This document shows, in pieces, positions 1-7,841 of a stretch of 61,094 nucleotides of DNA. The stretch is taken from positions 1 to 61,094 of the forward strand of contig JAFTUS010000174.1 in the NCBI GenBank assembly GCA_017466125.1, read 5' to 3'. This DNA comes from Lentisphaeria bacterium (GTDB lineage: Bacteria > Verrucomicrobiota > Lentisphaeria > Victivallales > Victivallaceae). Position 1 is the stretch's first letter, and each line of letters opens with the position of its first letter. The translations under genes were made by a program, and so were the position numbers. The notes under the pieces were generated by a model. The model made no database searches. It was not told the origin of the DNA and worked only from the letters and a program-made list of their open reading frames with translations.

Positions 1-195
1 GCAGCGTCGATATTGCCTCGCATGAGGCAATACCACTCGCCGGGAGCGATGCCTCGAAAAAAGAGCGTAGCGTATTTTATCGGGGCGTTGAGCGGACGAA
101 GCATTCCGAAGCCCCTGTAAAAATCAGTCAACGTTTAGTACACAGCCAAATATTTACGGATAATACCTTGAAATTCGTGTTGTTGCGTAAGAAAA
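1..195. other. Gene-free structured region downstream of the AraC-type gene
   Basis: No credible gene is visible. A perfect 9-bp stem (TATTGCCTC at 11-19, GAGGCAATA at 24-32, loop GCAT) is followed by a second imperfect hairpin whose outer GGGGC/GCCCC and inner CGGA/TCCG pairs lie at about 83-117. It is the 3' side of the regulator gene on the minus strand. It may be a dispersed repeat or a transcript-end structure. It lacks the T-run expected for a simple intrinsic terminator. Confidence 0.4.
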
Positions 196-1101
196 TCAAC
201 TGCTTTTATGCTGTTCCCGGTATTTGCGGGGCGATATGCCTGTGATGCGGCGGAAGGCACGGCTGAAGCCGAATTGATCCAGATATCCACATTCTGCGGC
301 AATTTTTGCAATGGGGTCTGCGGTGTAGAGCAGTTGGGTGACTGCGTGTTGGATACGGATGCTTTCAATAAAATGCGATGGCGTGACTTTGCCGCCGAAG
401 TTTTTGTTGAACAATCGGCGGAGGGTCGTTGAGGACAGCGAAAAATGTTCCGCCAGTGTATTGACATCCAGATCGTCCCGGAAATTTTTTCTTACATGAT
501 CGCATATTTCTGCAAACAGAGCCGGATTTTCCTCCTGTTTCTCTGTTTCCGAAAGACAGCCCGCCATTTCGGTCAGGACCCCGGCAAGCGTAAAAACCGC
601 TTCGGCTTCTGATATTTCATCGGGTCTCTGATAGGCGCGGATGACTTTCAGAACACGGGCAAACCAACTCTCTTTGAATGGAATGATACGATTTTTCAGC
701 GCAGCGATGTTTTGCTGAGCCTCAAGTTGCGGCAGAGAGAATGTCACAAGCAGAAATTCCGGCGGCTGACAACTTTCGCTGTGCGGCAGATTTGCGTGAA
801 CCTGATAGGGCAGGATCAACAGCGCGCTGCCCGGTCTCAACTCCAGAAAATGCCCGTCAAGACAGGTGATGTTGACGCCGCTCAGCGGGATCTTCAATAC
901 ATAACGGGAGTGGTATTTCTGCCCTTCACGGGACAGATCATGTGTCGTGATCCACGAAATCACATCCGCCGGAACGATCATCCGGCGTGCATTCAGTCCG
1001 AGCCAGGAATTGCGGACAGTGCTGCTGCCCCGGATAAGATCGCTCTTCTCCAGATAAGAGTTGATGCTTGAAATTGATATATTTTTGTCTTCTTTTGCCA
1101 T
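196..1101 (-). CDS. AraC-family transcriptional regulator
   Basis: This is a 301-residue regulator with an N-terminal cupin-like effector domain (about residues 20-125, with the segment PGSALLILPYQVHANLPHS) and a C-terminal double helix-turn-helix (about 195-298). The C-terminal signature includes IAAECGYLDQFGFSRAFRR and ends GISPRKYR, the usual AraC/XylS recognition-helix pattern. Length is normal for the family. It is transcribed divergently from three QueG-like genes and has its own near-consensus promoter in the 160-bp gap. By family knowledge it probably senses a small molecule, often a sugar, and activates neighbouring genes; that it controls the adjacent iron-sulfur genes is inference from position. 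Confidence 0.9.
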   Translation of the reverse strand: MAKEDKNISISSINSYLEKSDLIRGSSTVRNSWLGLNARRMIVPADVISWITTHDLSREGQKYHSRYVLKIPLSGVNITCLDGHFLELRPGSALLILPYQVHANLPHSESCQPPEFLLVTFSLPQLEAQQNIAALKNRIIPFKESWFARVLKVIRAYQRPDEISEAEAVFTLAGVLTEMAGCLSETEKQEENPALFAEICDHVRKNFRDDLDVNTLAEHFSLSSTTLRRLFNKNFGGKVTPSHFIESIRIQHAVTQLLYTADPIAKIAAECGYLDQFGFSRAFRRITGISPRKYREQHKSS

Positions 1102-1125
1102 TTTATTCCTTTTTGTCCGGTGTAT

Positions 1126-1154
1126 ATTATACCATACGCAACGATAAAAGTCAA
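1126..1154 (-). promoter_or_regulatory. Promoter of the AraC-type gene
   Basis: Read on the minus strand, TTGACT (1149-1154) and TATAAT (1126-1131) are separated by exactly 17 bp, 25 bp upstream of the start codon side. This is the best sigma-70-like promoter near the window start. Confidence 0.7.
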
Positions 1155-1262
1155 CTGCGGAGGCAAAAAATATATCTTTTTTTCTGCGGAAGATCGATTT
1201 CGTTTGCCTACGGGCTTCTCTTGAAGAATATCCGAATTACAACATCTCAACAAGGAGGAAAA

Positions 1263-2075
1263 ATGAATTCTGCTGAAATCAAAGATGCCGCCCGTTCCCT
1301 CGGTGCGGATCTGGTCGGGATCGCTCCGGTGGAGCGGTTCAACGGGATGCCGGAAGCATCCGATCCCCGCACTTTCGCCCCCGGCACACGCTCGGTCATC
1401 GTCATCGGCTACCGGATCGTGCGCGGCGCATTGCGCGGAGTTGAAGAAGGAACCAGTTTTTTCAATACGTACGGTTTTTTCGGCTCGGAACACATGGAAA
1501 AGATGTATATGTCAAGAACCGTTTATGACCTCGCCTGCCGGATCGAAAATTGCGGAGCAGAGGCATCCCCAGTATTGAGTACGCACTCTTCCGGCAACGG
1601 TTTTGTGCCGGATTTCAAAGCATACGCCCACGCCGCCGGGCTCGGTTCGGTCGGGAAAGGCGGATTTTTTCTTACCCCTGAATACGGCCACCGTCAACGG
1701 TTCGGCTTTATTTTCACCTCGCTTGAACTGGAGGGGGATGAAGTCATCGAATGTGATTTCTGCCGGGATTGCGATGCCTGCCTGAAAGCGTGTCCGCTCG
1801 GTGCTTACAACGAAGATGGTACATTAAATCTGACGTTGTGCCGCCAGTGTCAGAATGGCGCATTTGACAAGCCGGAACAACCCGAAAAAGTTGACCGTTG
1901 CGCCGCCGCCTGCGCCCGGGCGTGCATGGTTGCCCTTGAAGATAAGATCGGCAACCGTTTTGAAAACAAGTTCCGCAAACGTTCCGTCTGGGAGCGTGGT
2001 CTTCACGGAGAGGCTCTCTCTTCCGGCAATCAGTTCACCGGCGGCAGATGCCCCAAAAAATTTGAAGGAAAATAA
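1263..2075 (+). CDS. QueG-like 4Fe-4S protein, paralogue 1
   Basis: This 270-residue protein resembles the epoxyqueuosine reductase (QueG) superfamily. The start at 1263 is chosen because AAGGAGG lies just upstream, whereas a longer reading would run back into the promoter region. The N-terminal half carries ADLVGIAPVERF and a conserved GLGSVGKGGFFLTPEYG segment typical of the cobalamin/cofactor-binding fold. The C-terminal half has a ferredoxin-like cluster motif CDFCRDCDACLKACP, then CRQCQ and CAAACARAC. True QueG is longer (about 350 residues or more) and has HEAT-like repeats that are absent here. The substrate is therefore unknown. It is followed 2 bp later by a close paralogue, so the two are probably co-transcribed. 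Confidence 0.8.
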   Translation: MNSAEIKDAARSLGADLVGIAPVERFNGMPEASDPRTFAPGTRSVIVIGYRIVRGALRGVEEGTSFFNTYGFFGSEHMEKMYMSRTVYDLACRIENCGAEASPVLSTHSSGNGFVPDFKAYAHAAGLGSVGKGGFFLTPEYGHRQRFGFIFTSLELEGDEVIECDFCRDCDACLKACPLGAYNEDGTLNLTLCRQCQNGAFDKPEQPEKVDRCAAACARACMVALEDKIGNRFENKFRKRSVWERGLHGEALSSGNQFTGGRCPKKFEGK

Positions 2076-2077
2076 TC

Positions 2078-2830
2078 ATGGAAGCCATTGATGTAAAAAA
2101 TGCCGCCCGCCGGTTCGGTGCGGATCTGGTCGGGATCGCTCCGTTGAGCCGTTTTGACGGTGTTGCGCCGCAGAATGATCCCCGCAGTATCTTCCCGCAG
2201 GGGAAAACGATGATCGTTATCGGCAGACGCATTCCCCGGGGCACGATCAGAGGTGTGGAAGCCGGAAATCCCGCCAACGGCACTGTTGCCGATTTCGGAC
2301 TTTATATGCTCGAAGACCAATATCTTGCCAAAACCACTTACGACCTTGTTATCTGGATGGAAAATCAGGGATTTGAGGCGGTTCCCATGTTCGGTTACGA
2401 TGTTGAAGCAACAGCCGGAGTTCCGCTCGGCGCACCGGTAAGCGAAGGAAAACCCGCTCCGAACGTCTATGTGGACTGGAAACGTGCCGCTCATCTTTGC
2501 GGATTGGGCGAAGTCGGCAGAAACGGACTCTTTATCACGCCTGAATTCGGTACGCTGCAGCGTTTTGCCATGCTCGTTTCCGACAGGGAACTTGCGCCGG
2601 ATGAAGTGCTTGAACGCAATGTCTGCGACAACTGCAATGCCTGTGAAGAGGCTTGTCCGTTGAACAGTACGCTTTGCAGTAAATGTTCTGCGGGCGCAGT
2701 GCAGACTGATTTCGGCCGTTTTCATACGGTGGACAAAATTTCTGCCGCCTGCGGCAGAGCATGTCTGGCAAGTCTGGAAGAACGCGGACTTATATCCGGA
2801 AAATTCACGACCCCTTTCCGCAAACATTGA
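2078..2830 (+). CDS. QueG-like 4Fe-4S protein, paralogue 2
   Basis: This 250-residue protein is similar from end to end to the preceding gene product, including AARRFGADLVGIAPLSRFDG, CGLGEVGRNGLFITPEFG and the cluster-binding CDNCNACEEACPLNSTLC. A second cysteine set (CSKC, CGRAC) follows. The gene begins 2 bp after the upstream gene and ends 12 bp before the third paralogue, so the three form an operon. The family uses iron-sulfur clusters, and QueG itself uses cobalamin, to reduce substrates. Here no substrate-specific feature is recognised. Confidence 0.8.
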   Translation: MEAIDVKNAARRFGADLVGIAPLSRFDGVAPQNDPRSIFPQGKTMIVIGRRIPRGTIRGVEAGNPANGTVADFGLYMLEDQYLAKTTYDLVIWMENQGFEAVPMFGYDVEATAGVPLGAPVSEGKPAPNVYVDWKRAAHLCGLGEVGRNGLFITPEFGTLQRFAMLVSDRELAPDEVLERNVCDNCNACEEACPLNSTLCSKCSAGAVQTDFGRFHTVDKISAACGRACLASLEERGLISGKFTTPFRKH

Positions 2831-2842
2831 TGAGGTGAGATC

Positions 2843-3982
2843 ATGGAAAAGAAAAAATTGACTTCTCAAATGCTCAAAGAATTGGCAGATAAACTTTGTG
2901 CGGGCGGCGGCGGAACAAAAATCCTCGGAGTTGCTCCCATCGAACGGTTCGCCGAAGCCCCGGAACGTATGCACCCGAAAAATATCTTTCCGGACTGCAA
3001 AAGCGTTATTTCCATTATTCAGCCCATTCCCCGCAGTACCTACCGCGGCATCACCTCCGGAACGTACTGGTCAAACTACACCTATTACAGTTACAACCGG
3101 CTCAATACGCTCTTCCGCCCGATGGTGACGCTGGATATCGCCCGCTTTATCGAAGATCACGGCTATGAAGCAGTACCGGTCTATCCCGGAGTGCCGGAGG
3201 CTTATCCGAATGACCCGAAACCGGTCGCTCCGGATCGTCCCGCCCCTGAAATCAATATCAATGTGCGTATTGCGGCAATGGCTTGCGGGTTGGGTGAGAT
3301 CGGCTGGTCGAAGGTCTTTATCCACCCGGTGTACGGTCCCCGTGTCCGCATCGGTACGATCCTGACCGATGCCGAACTCGAAGCGGATGAATTGATCGAA
3401 CCGCGCACGCTCTGCAAACGGTGCATGAAATGCGTTCCGGACTGTCCCGGCAATGCGATCCCCCGCCCCGGAGACCGCCCGTCGATCAAGATCCATATTG
3501 ACGGCAGAGAGTATGAATGGGGAGATGTTCACATGGGCCGTTGTACGGCGACACATCACGGCATCAACTGGAAGGCGTCTCCTTTTATGAAACGCTTTTT
3601 CCCCGGTTTCAATCTGGATATCACGCAAACCAATATGTCCGAAGAACTGGCGTACAAGACCGCCTACACTCTGGCTCTGGGCGGCTGGGGCAGACAAAAT
3701 CCGGAATTTCCCGGAAACTATGTCAATCCTTTCTACAAACAGATCCTGACCCATACCGGTTACTTTGCCGTTTGCGGTGCAAAAGGATGTATCCGCAGCT
3801 GCATGGAGTTTCAGGAAAAGACCCACAATATTCAGCAGGACAATTTTGAAACGCCGGTATTCCCCGACGGAAAATGGGAACTGCCTCCCCCGGAGACCGA
3901 TGAAACTGGCGGTATCGTAGAAAAGAAAGCCCTGACCGAACTCTACCAAACCCCGGATGCCCAAGCCGGCTCCTGGAAATAG
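2843..3982 (+). CDS. QueG-like 4Fe-4S protein, paralogue 3 (long form)
   Basis: This 379-residue member of the tandem family keeps the core GVAPIERFAEAPERMHPKNI and ACGLGEIGWSKVFIHPVYGP segments. Its cluster motif is CKRCMKCVPDCPGNAIP near residues 191-207. It has an extra ~120-residue C-terminal part with CGAKGCIRSCMEF. The layout (cobalamin-fold core followed by two cluster-like cysteine groups) recalls QueG and reductive dehalogenase catalytic subunits, but there is no Tat signal peptide. GAGGTGAG precedes the start. It is likely the last gene of the operon, because a 780-bp repeat block follows. Confidence 0.8.
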   Translation: MEKKKLTSQMLKELADKLCAGGGGTKILGVAPIERFAEAPERMHPKNIFPDCKSVISIIQPIPRSTYRGITSGTYWSNYTYYSYNRLNTLFRPMVTLDIARFIEDHGYEAVPVYPGVPEAYPNDPKPVAPDRPAPEININVRIAAMACGLGEIGWSKVFIHPVYGPRVRIGTILTDAELEADELIEPRTLCKRCMKCVPDCPGNAIPRPGDRPSIKIHIDGREYEWGDVHMGRCTATHHGINWKASPFMKRFFPGFNLDITQTNMSEELAYKTAYTLALGGWGRQNPEFPGNYVNPFYKQILTHTGYFAVCGAKGCIRSCMEFQEKTHNIQQDNFETPVFPDGKWELPPPETDETGGIVEKKALTELYQTPDAQAGSWK

Positions 3983-4366
3983 GAAGATAACGTATCTCGG
4001 GTAAGATGCGTGCGGCGGCGTCTCGTGGGTAATCTCTCGGGTAATCTGCGTTGCGGACTGCGGTCGCGGACACAAGTCCAGCTCCCTTGCCGCTCCTTGA
4101 TTGCCCTTCGACATTACCTCACGATACATCCGCCGTGGTCGAACTGCGGAGAGGTGGTTTGGGGGCGTTTGGCTGCGACTGTGGGGGGGCGATAACGCCG
4201 TAATCTGCGCCCAAAGCCGACACCAAGCCCCTCTGCTCGCCGTCCGCCGTTATCTGCACCCAGAGCCGACACCAAGAGCCTCTGCTCGCCGCACCAAGGG
4301 GCTTTGCTCGCTCAAGGGCTTTTGCTCGACCAAACAGCATCTCTCGCCCGCACCAAGGCCATTTTG

Positions 4367-4398
4367 TCCGACAAGTCCGACATGTCCGACCTCTCCGT
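4367..4398. repeat. 9-bp tandem array A (TCCGACAAG/TCCGACATG type)
   Basis: Units TCCGACAAG (4367-4375), TCCGACATG (4376-4384) and a degenerate third TCCGACCTC (4385-4393) follow the flank CATTTTG and precede GTCGCAGCC. Confidence 0.8.
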
Positions 4399-4503
4399 CC
4401 GTCGCAGCCAAGGGCAACCGTACTGCCGACAGGTACTAACGCCGCTATCTGCGCCAAAAGCCGACACCAAGCCCCTCTGCTCGCCGCACCAAGAGGCTCT
4501 TTG

Positions 4504-4535
4504 CTTATAGGGCTTATAGGGCTTATAGGGCTTAT
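4504..4535. repeat. 9-bp tandem array B (CTTATAGGG type)
   Basis: Three perfect CTTATAGGG units (4504-4530) and a partial fourth lie between the same kinds of flank as array A (GCCGCACCAAG upstream, CGCCGGTCGCAGCC downstream), but the repeated unit is entirely different. Confidence 0.8.
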
Positions 4536-4661
4536 TCGCCGGTCGCAGCCAATGGCCCCCGTACTGCCGACAGGTGCCCACACCGTTATCTGCGCCAAAA
4601 GTCTCAAAACCTCTGTTTTTAACTGTTTTCAAAAAAATATGATATGGCTGTAAAAAAAACA

Positions 4662-4690
4662 TTGAAAATTCGGGAAATCCGGAGTATATT
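4662..4690 (+). promoter_or_regulatory. Promoter of the greA-metallophosphoesterase unit
   Basis: TTGAAA (4662-4667) and TATATT (4685-4690) are spaced by 17 bp, about 75 bp upstream of the greA start. Confidence 0.65.
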
Positions 4691-4712
4691 AATCAGACAA
4701 AGAAATTTTATT

Positions 4713-4746
4713 AACCGACCAGTTGCCGCTTGCGGCGGCACCGGTT
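4713..4746 (+). promoter_or_regulatory. Stem-loop in the greA leader
   Basis: Outer pairs AACCG/CGGTT and an inner stem GCCGC-TT-GCGGC fold a hairpin between the predicted transcription start and the ribosome-binding site GGAGAAG. It could stabilise the leader or attenuate transcription. No T-run follows. Confidence 0.45.
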
Positions 4747-4763
4747 AGAATTGGAGAAGATTT

Positions 4764-6866
4764 ATGGATTTTGCCGCGTTTGAAGAACTCTTAGTCTCAG
4801 CCCTTGAAACCCCCGCCAAAAAAACACTGGATAACTTGCTGGCTCTGCTGGCAACTGCCGGAAATCCCATGCCCGAAAAAGTCATGGAGTCTCTGGCTCT
4901 GCTTTGGGAAAAATGGAGCAATGATGATCTGGATGTCGCTCAGGGCGAATTCTGTATCGGCGTCGCCGCTCTGCCCGGAAGCGATACCAGCACTATTTTC
5001 CGCAAACTTCTGCCCGGAGCCACCCGCACTGTGCTGCCCCCCTATCTGACCCGCAACCCTGTCATGAAGGCCCTCGGCGTCCGTGATGAAGAGGTTTCTC
5101 TGGCTGACTTCAGCTGCCGTCTCCGCAAATTGCTCGGCATCAAAAGCGGCACGGTGATCTTTCTGCCGCATGCCGAACGCTGGGGCGTTCTTGGGGCTAT
5201 TGACAGCATCAACGCCACGGCTTCTGTCGGACCTTTTGCCAATGTCGGTGTTTCCGCCGCTGTTCCGCTGGAAATCATCCTCAAGGATGCTGTGCTGTTC
5301 ACCAGTGCCCCGGAACTGAATAAACTTGTTTCCGTGACCCGTCCGCCCACTGCCGCTGATTTCCGCAGTATCGTGACCAAACGTGCGCTGAATGTTCCTT
5401 CCGAAGAGGTCATGCAGTTGATGGCGCGCACCGGCTGCGCCCGTCTGCTCCGTGAACAGAGTGCTTTCGACAAATACTGGAATGCGGTCGGAACAACTGC
5501 CGCTGCCGGAACTGTCCGCCGCGCCAGCAACGGCCGCAGTCTGAAAGAGGTCGATATGCTGCTGACCTCCGAAACGCCGGAACCGTTGACCGATGCCGAT
5601 GTGGAAGGTTTCTGCAAATTCTTCACCAATCTGAAGAAAGAGACCGCTTTCCGTGAATACAAACTGCTCGGTTCCTGTATCGCCGGTGCTGCCGGACGTG
5701 CTTCCGCCGAACAGATGAAAGTTATGTTTGCTGCTCTCCCCGGCAAGGCTCCTTTCTGGCCCGTTGAACCGCTCAAAGGACCGCTCACCCAACTGGAAGC
5801 ATGGGGCGAACTCCCTGCCAAGAGTCTGGAACGGCTCACTCAGGCAACGCTTACGGTCTTCTCCGAAGAGTATCTGGCAAAATGCGCCATGCGTCTGCCG
5901 CTGAAGGCTCTGAACAGCGTTCTGACTGCGGTTGACGATGATCTGCTCTTTGAGGTTTTCTGCGATTACAAGTATTGCAGCGCAGACTTGCTGCTCTGGA
6001 TTTGGAAGAACCGCAAAAAACACAATAACGATGAATTGCTCCAACTGGTCAACGTGGACAATGTTTCCCGCGCTCTGCATCAGGAAAACCTGCCCCGTGC
6101 ATGGGGAAATGCCATGCGCGATCTGCGTACCGCCTTTATGGATGATGAGAAATTCCAACTCCAACTGATCGATGCTGTCAACGGTGATGCCGCCATGTTT
6201 GCCGCCGCCTTGCAGGGAATGCTCTTCCTCACCTCCGGTGAACGGCAGAGTCTTATGGTGAAACTTGCCCGTGTCTCCGATGCTCTCCGCCAGTATCTGG
6301 AAGCCGGTGCCGGTCAGCGCATCCTCCGCTCCGGAACGGGGGCCAGTGAGAACAAAGCCCCGGTGGTCGATGAACCCAATTATACCAGTGCCAAGTCGCA
6401 TCAGCGGCTCTCCGATGAACTCAGTCACCTTATCAACGTGCTGGTTCCGGAAAACCGTGAGGCCCTCAAATTTGCCCGCAGTCTCGGCGACTTCCGTGAG
6501 AACTCCGAATTCGACGCCGCCAAGGAACGCAGAAACTTCCTCAGCCGCCGCAGAGCAGAACTGGAACGCGATCTCGCCAAGAGTCAGCCCATTGAACTGG
6601 CGGCTGTCAAGGTGAAAGATACCGCCGTGATCGGTTCTGAAATCGAATTGACCTTCGAGGACGGCTCCAAAGAAATTTATCAGCTTCTCGGCGCATGGGA
6701 TGGCGATCCGGAACGCAATTTCCTTGCGTACAGCACCCGTTTCGGCAAGGCTGTCATGAACCGGAAAGTCGGCAGTTCTTTCGAGATCCCCGGCAACCGC
6801 AAATGCACGCTCAGTGCAGTGCGTCCGCTGGCTCCCGAATTGATCGCTGAACTGGATCAGAAGTGA
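4764..6866 (+). CDS. greA: Long-form transcript-cleavage factor GreA
   Basis: The last ~160 of 700 residues form a GreA/GreB module: a coiled coil with LGDFRENSEFDAAKE (about residues 565-580), which matches the acidic-tip signature of E. coli GreA, and an FKBP-like C-terminal domain with GSEIELTFEDGS. GreA restarts backtracked RNA polymerase by stimulating cleavage of the nascent RNA. The ~540-residue N-terminal extension is helical and rich in Leu and Ala, and is not assigned. Chlamydiae also have GreA proteins of about 715 residues, so the fusion fits a PVC organism. GGAGAAG precedes the start. The gene overlaps the next one by four bases. Confidence 0.85.
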   Translation: MDFAAFEELLVSALETPAKKTLDNLLALLATAGNPMPEKVMESLALLWEKWSNDDLDVAQGEFCIGVAALPGSDTSTIFRKLLPGATRTVLPPYLTRNPVMKALGVRDEEVSLADFSCRLRKLLGIKSGTVIFLPHAERWGVLGAIDSINATASVGPFANVGVSAAVPLEIILKDAVLFTSAPELNKLVSVTRPPTAADFRSIVTKRALNVPSEEVMQLMARTGCARLLREQSAFDKYWNAVGTTAAAGTVRRASNGRSLKEVDMLLTSETPEPLTDADVEGFCKFFTNLKKETAFREYKLLGSCIAGAAGRASAEQMKVMFAALPGKAPFWPVEPLKGPLTQLEAWGELPAKSLERLTQATLTVFSEEYLAKCAMRLPLKALNSVLTAVDDDLLFEVFCDYKYCSADLLLWIWKNRKKHNNDELLQLVNVDNVSRALHQENLPRAWGNAMRDLRTAFMDDEKFQLQLIDAVNGDAAMFAAALQGMLFLTSGERQSLMVKLARVSDALRQYLEAGAGQRILRSGTGASENKAPVVDEPNYTSAKSHQRLSDELSHLINVLVPENREALKFARSLGDFRENSEFDAAKERRNFLSRRRAELERDLAKSQPIELAAVKVKDTAVIGSEIELTFEDGSKEIYQLLGAWDGDPERNFLAYSTRFGKAVMNRKVGSSFEIPGNRKCTLSAVRPLAPELIAELDQK

Positions 6867-7717
6867 GAAAGATCCTGAAACGTTTCTATTTTCCGCAAAC
6901 CATCGCATATCCGAAACAGGCAAAAGCGTGGCGGAAATGCTGTTCGTACCGGCAGCGGTTACGGGTGGTTTGCGGGGAAAATGTGGATGTGATCGAATAT
7001 ACACTCCCCGCGCGGCATGATGCCGTTGCGGGGAAAATTGTTTGTTTCCTCTCTGATTTTCACTATATGGGGAGGGCGGAGGAAAAAGCATACCGTCAGG
7101 AATGTATTTCTCTTTTGCGTGAATGTTCCCCCGACTTGCTTCTGCTGGGCGGTGATTTGTGCGGCGATGCTGTGGCTCTGCCGCAACTGCCGGAACTGCT
7201 CCGGGAACTGGGCGGGGTTTGCAAAACCCTTGCCGTTCCGGGAAATTGGGAACGGCGGAAAAACTGGCTCGATACCGCCTATTGGAAAAAACTGTACAGC
7301 GACAGCAATATTGTTTTTCTGAACAACAGCAGTTGGGAAGATGACAGTTTTTTTGTCTACGGTACGGATGATCTGCATTACGGGTGTCCGCCCGACCCGC
7401 CGGAGTATCCGGAGAAGTTTTCGATACTGCTGAGTCACGAACCGGATATGGCGGTCTCTATCGGGCAGAGCGGCCGTCTGAAAGGGTTGGATCTGATCCT
7501 TGCCGGGCATACCCACGGCGGGCAGGTGCGTTTTCCGCTGATCGGTCCGCTGCGGCTGCCGAGTATGTACGGTTCACGGTTTGATTACGGCGAATTCTGC
7601 CACAAAGAATATGGAACACGTCTTATTATCACTGCGGGGATGGGGCATCTCTCGTTTCCGTTCCGTTTCAACTGCAAGCGCGAGATCGTCAAAATCCGTT
7701 TTTGCGGGCAAAAATAA
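6863..7717 (+). CDS. Calcineurin-like metallophosphoesterase (YkuE-like)
   Basis: This 284-residue protein starts at a GTG whose last two bases overlap the greA stop codon (GTGA), so the two are translationally coupled. The metal-binding motifs are in order: SDFH (about residue 63), GGDLC, GNWE (in place of the usual GNHE), LSHEPD and GHTHGGQ. There is no clear signal peptide or membrane segment. Close families include YkuE-like phosphodiesterases that act on membrane-lipid or lipid A intermediates. The substrate here is not known. The Trp in GNWE matches a variant seen in YkuE-like proteins. Confidence 0.85.
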   Translation: MRKILKRFYFPQTIAYPKQAKAWRKCCSYRQRLRVVCGENVDVIEYTLPARHDAVAGKIVCFLSDFHYMGRAEEKAYRQECISLLRECSPDLLLLGGDLCGDAVALPQLPELLRELGGVCKTLAVPGNWERRKNWLDTAYWKKLYSDSNIVFLNNSSWEDDSFFVYGTDDLHYGCPPDPPEYPEKFSILLSHEPDMAVSIGQSGRLKGLDLILAGHTHGGQVRFPLIGPLRLPSMYGSRFDYGEFCHKEYGTRLIITAGMGHLSFPFRFNCKREIVKIRFCGQK

Positions 7718-7736
7718 AAAAAAATCATAAATTTGC

Positions 7737-7766
7737 TTGACAACAGTAGGTTTGCGGTGTTACAGT
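7737..7766 (+). promoter_or_regulatory. topA promoter
   Basis: A perfect TTGACA (7737-7742) and TACAGT (7761-7766) are separated by 18 bp. Transcription would begin at about 7773, inside the alternating purine-pyrimidine tract. Confidence 0.6.
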
Positions 7767-7770
7767 AATT

Positions 7771-7801
7771 GTATATGCACACGCGCGTATGCGTGCGCAC
7801 G
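7771..7801. promoter_or_regulatory. Z-DNA-prone alternating purine-pyrimidine tract in the topA leader
   Basis: All 31 bases alternate purine and pyrimidine without a break, with GC/CG-rich steps such as ACACGCGCG and GCGTGCGCAC. Such tracts adopt left-handed DNA under negative supercoiling. The two halves (TGCACACGC and GCGTGCGCA) also form an imperfect inverted repeat with one mismatch. Confidence 0.7.
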
Positions 7802-7841
7802 AAGTGAATATTGATGTATATAATATAGAGGAATGGAAAAT

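Larger units (their letters stand above)
3983..4640. repeat. Gene-free block of modular intergenic repeats
   Basis: The block holds three near-identical ~49-bp units (4194-4242, 4244-4291, 4438-4486) sharing the core CCGACACCAAG and TCTGCTCGCCG, plus a partial fourth at about 4581-4601. It also holds two short tandem arrays (4367-4398 and 4504-4535) set between similar flanks. No ribosome-binding site or conserved protein signature was found in any frame. The same flanks and arrays recur near 34040 and 35445, so this is a dispersed family and not a gene remnant. Confidence 0.8.

Noticed and set aside
138..145. GTACACAG half-site resembling the operator at 60559-60590
   Set aside because: Only one arm is present, and it lies downstream of a gene with no promoter near. 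Probably chance.
4101..4662. Short frames within the repeat block, reading as Ser-Asp or Pro-Tyr-Lys repeats
   Set aside because: These arise from the 9-bp arrays, which are open in several frames on both strands. No ribosome-binding site.
4797..7091. 764-codon open frame antisense to greA
   Set aside because: Opposes the GreA signature and runs into the next gene. No supporting evidence.
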